NCBI RefSeq assembly: GCF_018128925.1
Contig: NZ_CP067007.1
Span: forward strand, 1,516,330-1,580,329
Direction: 5' to 3'
DNA length: 64,000 nt
Source: Nitrosopumilus sp. K4
GTDB taxonomy: Archaea > Thermoproteota > Nitrososphaeria > Nitrososphaerales > Nitrosopumilaceae
Positions 60,150 through 64,000 of this stretch are shown piece after piece. Below the pieces are notes generated by a model, which saw only the letters and a list, made by a program, of their open reading frames with translations, was not told where the DNA came from and made no database searches. Both the position numbers and the translations under genes were made by a program. Numbering within the stretch: the stretch's first letter is position 1; the number at the start of each line of letters is the position of its first letter.

Positions 60150-61904
60150 ATGGCAATTTCATTTAGCCTTGATAAGAAACTCATTCTTTTGGTAATGGTT
60201 GTTTCAGTAATTGCATTATCAATTACTGCATATTTGAGTTTCAATTATGCTGATCAAATTCTTCGAGAAAGACAAGGAGAGCAACTCTTTGGAGAGTCAA
60301 GAGTTAGAGGCGATACACTTAGATTACTTCTTGAATCTAGAATTGAACAAAATAAAATACTTGCAAATGATCCAATGATAAAAATTCTTGTCAGTGATTT
60401 AAATCAAGTTTCTGACGAGGAATTTGAAAATCTAAAAGAATCTAGTCGTAGGGCTTTTCTTACACAAATTCAAGCTTTTCAGGAACTTGTAGGATTTTCT
60501 ATTGGTTTTGAAGACGTGAAGATTATGTCTGCTGACGGAAAATTATTGTTTACTCTTGGAAGAGTTTCAAATACTAATTTTCAAAACGATCCACTATTCA
60601 AAAAGGGATTAGAAAAGTCGTTTGTTGATTTTGAACCTACTTCCACAGGAAAAAAAATGATTGTAGTCTCTCCAATTTTTGCAGAAGATCATAAAAAAGG
60701 TGATGAACCCATAGGAGTACTTATTTCAAGAATGCGTACTACGGCAATTGATAATATTTTACTTAACAGAAGCGGACTAGGAGAAACTGGCGAAGTTTAC
60801 ATGGTAAATGATGGATTTTTGATGTTATCTGAATCCCGATTTATTAATGATGTAATCTTTAAACAAAAAGTCGATACTGTTCCCGTTCAAAAATGCTTTA
60901 GAGAAGGTGAGGATCATATTGGATTTTATCCAGATTATAGAGGAATAGGAATCTATGGTTCATCATATTGTGCAGCTGACCTAGGATTTGTAATGTTGGC
61001 TGAAATTGATGAGGCTGAAACAATAGAACCAATATTGGTTTTACAAGATAGAATATTTCAAACTGGTCTTTTAATTACAACTGGAATGGCGATTATCGCT
61101 TTTGTTATTTCAAGAACACTATCAAAACCACTAATCAAACTAAAAAATGCAGCAAACAAAGTTGCAGAAGGAAACTTTGATGTCAGAACAAATATTACAA
61201 CTAGTGATGAAATTGGAGAACTTTCACATGCATTTGATTCAATGGCACAAAAATTACAGGATTCGTTAATTGAAATTAAACAAAAAGAAGATGTAATTAA
61301 GAAACAAGAAGACATTCTTTTACAATTCTCGGATTATAGTGAAAATTATTGCGTATGTATGGTTGATATAATGAATTCTACGAAGATCACCTCAGATCTA
61401 TCTGATACCCAAACCAGTGAATTCTACAAAATATTTCTTAACTCTATAGCAATAATTGTAAGAAAATTTGATGGGATAGTTGTAAAAAATATTGGTGATG
61501 CATTACTATTTTATTTCCCAGTAATTTACGCTGAACAAAAAAATACTTTGAAAAAATGTCTGGATTGCTGTTTGACCATATCTGAATCTCATGATAATAT
61601 TGCTAATCAATTAAAAAAAGCAAAACTGCCTGTGTTTAATTATAGAATTAGTGCCACATATGGAATTGTAAGAATTGCAAAAACTTCAACATCATCAGTA
61701 AATGATATTTTTGGAACTACTGTTAACAAATGTGCAAAAATTAACCGTGCTGCACCTCCAAATGGATTAATAATTGGACAAGATTTCTATAATAATGCAA
61801 AATCTATCGATGGATTCAATTTCAAAGAAATTGTTACTGATGAAGTATCCATTGCACATGGATACAAAGGATATTTAGTTAATAGAAAAAATAACAAAAA
61901 TTAG
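60150..61904 (+). CDS. Cache-HAMP class III adenylate/guanylate cyclase
   Basis: 584 residues. Membrane helix 1 (about 10-30), an extracellular Cache-like sensor (about 35-305), membrane helix 2 (about 308-325), HAMP (about 325-378, SRTLSKPLIKLKNAANKVAEG), a short coiled coil, then the cyclase domain (about 395-575). The metal Asp residues are in CMVDIMNST and IGDALLFYF; the Asn/Arg transition-state pair fits VNKCAKINRAAP. It probably makes cAMP or cGMP after an external signal. Archaeal class III cyclases are known only from scattered examples, and the output pathway is unknown. Confidence 0.92.
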   Translation: MAISFSLDKKLILLVMVVSVIALSITAYLSFNYADQILRERQGEQLFGESRVRGDTLRLLLESRIEQNKILANDPMIKILVSDLNQVSDEEFENLKESSRRAFLTQIQAFQELVGFSIGFEDVKIMSADGKLLFTLGRVSNTNFQNDPLFKKGLEKSFVDFEPTSTGKKMIVVSPIFAEDHKKGDEPIGVLISRMRTTAIDNILLNRSGLGETGEVYMVNDGFLMLSESRFINDVIFKQKVDTVPVQKCFREGEDHIGFYPDYRGIGIYGSSYCAADLGFVMLAEIDEAETIEPILVLQDRIFQTGLLITTGMAIIAFVISRTLSKPLIKLKNAANKVAEGNFDVRTNITTSDEIGELSHAFDSMAQKLQDSLIEIKQKEDVIKKQEDILLQFSDYSENYCVCMVDIMNSTKITSDLSDTQTSEFYKIFLNSIAIIVRKFDGIVVKNIGDALLFYFPVIYAEQKNTLKKCLDCCLTISESHDNIANQLKKAKLPVFNYRISATYGIVRIAKTSTSSVNDIFGTTVNKCAKINRAAPPNGLIIGQDFYNNAKSIDGFNFKEIVTDEVSIAHGYKGYLVNRKNNKN

Positions 61905-62230
61905 ATTAATTCAGTAGATTTTTCCTTTGTAGAAATATCATATGATTCTTCCACATTTGTGACAAAAATCTTCCCATCACCTTTAGCTCCTGTATGTGCT
62001 GTATCCATAATTGCAGAAACCACGGATTGTACTACAGAATCTTGTACTACAGTCACGATAACATCAGTTGAATTAAATTCAATTTGATGACCTCCTATTT
62101 CAGGTCTATCTCCAGCTCCTTGTCCCAAAGATTGAATTAATGTCACACCACCTACTCCTTCTTTTTTAGATATGGCATTTACCACTTTTTTTGACATTTC
62201 ACTTTGAACTATTGCTTCTACTCGCTTCAT
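61901..62230 (-). CDS. P-II-like signal protein with altered T-loop
   Basis: 109 residues. The fold fits P-II/GlnK: MKRVEAIVQSEMSKKVVNAI, VIVTVVQDSVVQSVVSAIMDTAHTGAKGDGKIFV, where the last segment is the nucleotide-binding B-loop. The T-loop is short and reads GQGAGDRPEIGGHQIE, without the modified Tyr of bacterial P-II or the usual GRG. It may bind ATP/ADP but signal through other partners. It overlaps the cyclase by four bases, tail to tail. The gene is not near an ammonium transporter here. Confidence 0.85.
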   Translation of the reverse strand: MKRVEAIVQSEMSKKVVNAISKKEGVGGVTLIQSLGQGAGDRPEIGGHQIEFNSTDVIVTVVQDSVVQSVVSAIMDTAHTGAKGDGKIFVTNVEESYDISTKEKSTELI

Positions 62231-62280
62231 AATTGGAATCTGAATATCGACGATTTAAAAATATGCATTATATATTTTCA

Positions 62281-62311
62281 AATATCAAAACTGAATTTCA
62301 AATTTGATATT
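62281..62311. repeat. Inverted repeat AATATCAAA ... TTTGATATT in a divergent promoter
   Basis: Two perfect 9-base arms (62281-62289 and 62303-62311) with a 13-base gap, between the P-II-like gene and the cupredoxin. It overlaps the region upstream of the cupredoxin TATA (about 62321-62327), a usual place for a regulator. Confidence 0.45.
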
Positions 62312-62351
62312 CATATCTAATTTATATGAAAACCAAAGTTGTAGAATTGTA

Positions 62352-63341
62352 GTGAAAATTCTCTTAATTCTTTCTATAATGGGCTTAATTGGAATTCCTT
62401 ATGCATTTGCAGAAGAATACGTTATTGATATTCCATTTGGAGCTTACAATCCTGAGTTGAACACTCCAGCAGAAGTGTGGTATAATCCCCCTCAAATTTT
62501 TGTCAAAGTAGGTGATACTGTAACTTGGTATAACGATGATAGAGAGGGTCATACTGTAACTAGTGGAGTAGATTCAGGAAGATTTGGGTGGATGAGAGAT
62601 AATTTTGGAACTCCAGACGGTCTTTTTGATAGTGATAGATTCATGCCAGGCGAATCATGGTCTTATACATTTGATAAACCTGGTTCTTTCTCTTATTTTT
62701 GTACAATACACCCATGGATGGCAGGAATTGTAATTGTTGAAGAACAAATTCCTGATTATCCTCATGATGCAACTGGAAAAGAAATAACATTTCCACTGTT
62801 AATGTACACTCCAGACAGAGCCATTGAAGTAAATCTTACATGGGATCCCCCTGTGATTAGAACCCATGAAAAAATCCAATTTGTCTATCAATTCTACGAT
62901 CCTATGACAAACTCTAATCTTGATAAAATGAAATATGACATAATAATATTTCAGAATGGAAAAGAAGTTTTTCATGATGAGGGATTAAACCAAATTGGTG
63001 GAGATTATCGAAATTTTGTATTTAGTGAATCTGGTTCAATAATTATCCGAATAGAGGGAATTCACTCTCCTTCGATTTTTGCTGAAGAAAGTGTTACAGT
63101 TTCTGGAGTCATAGAAAACAAGGCACAAAGATCCGTTGATTTTACTGCTGTAGTTTATGATAATCCGGAAAAAACCAGTCATGAAACTTATCACACCAAA
63201 CCTGCTCAACGACTCCAGTTTTATTATGAATTAATGATAATCATTATTCTTGTTCCGGGTGTATTGTTTATCGGCGCATTACTTTGGTTAAAGAGGAAAC
63301 CAAATGCTACACAAACCAAACCTGGTGCTGTTAAAATCTAA
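62352..63341 (+). CDS. Membrane-anchored plastocyanin-type copper protein
   Basis: 329 residues from the GTG chosen; the frame is open from 62304, but TTTATATG at 62321-62328 should start transcription near the GTG. Signal peptide (VKILLILSIMGLIGIPYAFA), a cupredoxin domain (about 25-130) with full type I ligands: His in DREGHTVTSG and CTIHPWM, then a second beta domain (about 140-260) and a C-terminal membrane helix (MIIIILVPGVLFIGALLWL) with a basic tail. It probably carries electrons at the outer face, as in the copper-based chains of ammonia-oxidising archaea. Confidence 0.92.
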   Translation: MKILLILSIMGLIGIPYAFAEEYVIDIPFGAYNPELNTPAEVWYNPPQIFVKVGDTVTWYNDDREGHTVTSGVDSGRFGWMRDNFGTPDGLFDSDRFMPGESWSYTFDKPGSFSYFCTIHPWMAGIVIVEEQIPDYPHDATGKEITFPLLMYTPDRAIEVNLTWDPPVIRTHEKIQFVYQFYDPMTNSNLDKMKYDIIIFQNGKEVFHDEGLNQIGGDYRNFVFSESGSIIIRIEGIHSPSIFAEESVTVSGVIENKAQRSVDFTAVVYDNPEKTSHETYHTKPAQRLQFYYELMIIIILVPGVLFIGALLWLKRKPNATQTKPGAVKI

Positions 63342-63376
63342 AATAATAAAAAGAAATTAAAAATGATTGAACTTTT

Positions 63377-63676
63377 CTAATCGATTAGTTCGGTCCAACC
63401 TTTGACGAAGACTGAGTTCTTGTAGAGTGGAACTGGTTGTCCAACAGTAAAGTCCATTGGTCTCATCCAAAAGATTGCCTTTGTTGGGCATACACCAATG
63501 CATGCACCATCAGAAATACATCTTTCTGGGTAGAAGACAAATGCTTTACCTCTCTTCCAGCCTTCAACTGGTTTTACTCTAAGTACATCTGGTCCTAATG
63601 AAGTACAGATTTCTACACATAGTGCACATCCAATACACATTTGTTCACCGATGTCTGGAATAATTCCTACTGGCAT
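63377..63676 (-). CDS. Ferredoxin with two [4Fe-4S] cluster motifs
   Basis: 99 residues from the ATG chosen (MPVGIIPDIG). The motifs are CIGCALCVEIC and, after an insert, CISDGACIGVC; the second is CxxxxxCxxxC, so that cluster has unusual spacing. A longer frame upstream starts with hydrophobic residues, but a TATA-like TTATATTAA on the minus strand (about 63703-63711), about 30 bases before the ATG at 63676, marks this as the start. It is a likely soluble electron carrier for pyruvate/2-oxoglutarate oxidoreductases or complex I. Convergent with the cupredoxin. Confidence 0.88.
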   Translation of the reverse strand: MPVGIIPDIGEQMCIGCALCVEICTSLGPDVLRVKPVEGWKRGKAFVFYPERCISDGACIGVCPTKAIFWMRPMDFTVGQPVPLYKNSVFVKGWTELID

Positions 63677-63777
63677 AACGAAATAAAGTCCGCTTTTGAT
63701 CTTAATATAATTTGCCCAAAAAATTGTCATTATAACGGCGTTTCAATTTCTTAACGGTGTTATAATTTTGATCGCAA

Positions 63778-63999
63778 TCACTTTTGTTCAATCTTGAAAA
63801 TTTTCCCTTGATTTTTATTCAAAATTTTGAGAAACAATGCCTTTTCATCCCCATTTAGATAAAAGATTCCCGCATTTTTTGATTCAATAATGTGTCTTCC
63901 TCCAGGTGATAATACCCACCCTTCATTTTCCTTCTTTCTTGCCATTGCAGATACGACAATTATGGAATTCTTTTGTTTTGAAATCGATGATAACAACAT
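63778..63999 (-). CDS. Small conserved protein, maybe partial at the window edge
   Basis: 73 residues read from the ATG at the very end of the window; the frame is at its edge, so an upstream start cannot be excluded. ISKQKNSIIVVSAMARK is a strand-rich start, then WVLSPGGRHIIES and a C-terminal helix (GDEKALFLKILNKNQGKIFKIEQ). No family is recognised. It precedes the ferredoxin on the same strand by about 100 bases. Confidence 0.5.
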   Translation of the reverse strand: MLLSSISKQKNSIIVVSAMARKKENEGWVLSPGGRHIIESKNAGIFYLNGDEKALFLKILNKNQGKIFKIEQK

Positions 64000-64000
64000 T

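Overview
This AT-rich window looks like part of the chromosome of an ammonia-oxidising archaeon of the Nitrososphaeria (Thaumarchaeota), most like Nitrosopumilus or Nitrosarchaeum. The support is a mix of archaeal information genes (both DNA polymerase D subunits, Orc1/Cdc6, a GINS subunit, TFB, thermosome, Cdc48, archaeal CCA-adding enzyme, GGGP synthase), many USP and CBS proteins, several cupredoxins, frequent GTG/TTG starts and short or absent 5' leaders behind TATA boxes. The genus is an inference. I see no insertion sequence, prophage, CRISPR array or rRNA.

Layout. 1-8161 is a stress and signalling island: two small Hsp20s, a PAC2 protein, a CBS protein with a ribosome-hibernation-like tail, three further CBS proteins and four UspA proteins. 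It ends with the fluoride channel gene crcB, whose leader folds as a fluoride riboswitch (about 8187-8251). 8306-19900 carries TFB, a Cdc48 plus Hsp20 proteostasis pair behind a palindromic operator, an NDH-2-like flavoprotein, a secreted cyclophilin with a CFI-box tail, CbiE and a cupredoxin that has lost its copper ligands.

19976-29064 is a replication island: PolD small subunit, Orc1/Cdc6, a non-coding origin (22610-23078) with two good ORB elements, a half ORB and repeated TGTTAA motifs, then four small, probably DNA-binding or origin-linked proteins (one anchored in the membrane, one a 53-residue AbrB protein), GGGP synthase and the PolD large subunit. A GINS subunit lies at 34046.

29067-49782 is housekeeping: SHMT, thermosome, two glutamine synthetases that differ at the adenylylation-type tyrosine, a tRNA-Pro(GGG) abutting a kinase/CCA-adding enzyme/ThpR operon, a prs-trmG10-rnz-sir2 operon, an MscS channel and a KamA-type radical SAM enzyme.

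49865-63999 holds an APC permease, a second USP/CBS island (including a malate/lactate dehydrogenase with no ordinary start codon), a VIT1-type metal transporter, a J-domain protein with HSD in place of HPD, three cupredoxin-fold proteins in different states of copper-ligand loss, a Cache-HAMP class III nucleotide cyclase next to a P-II-like protein, and a two-cluster ferredoxin.

All calls come from reading the sequence by eye. No database search, alignment or structure prediction was run.
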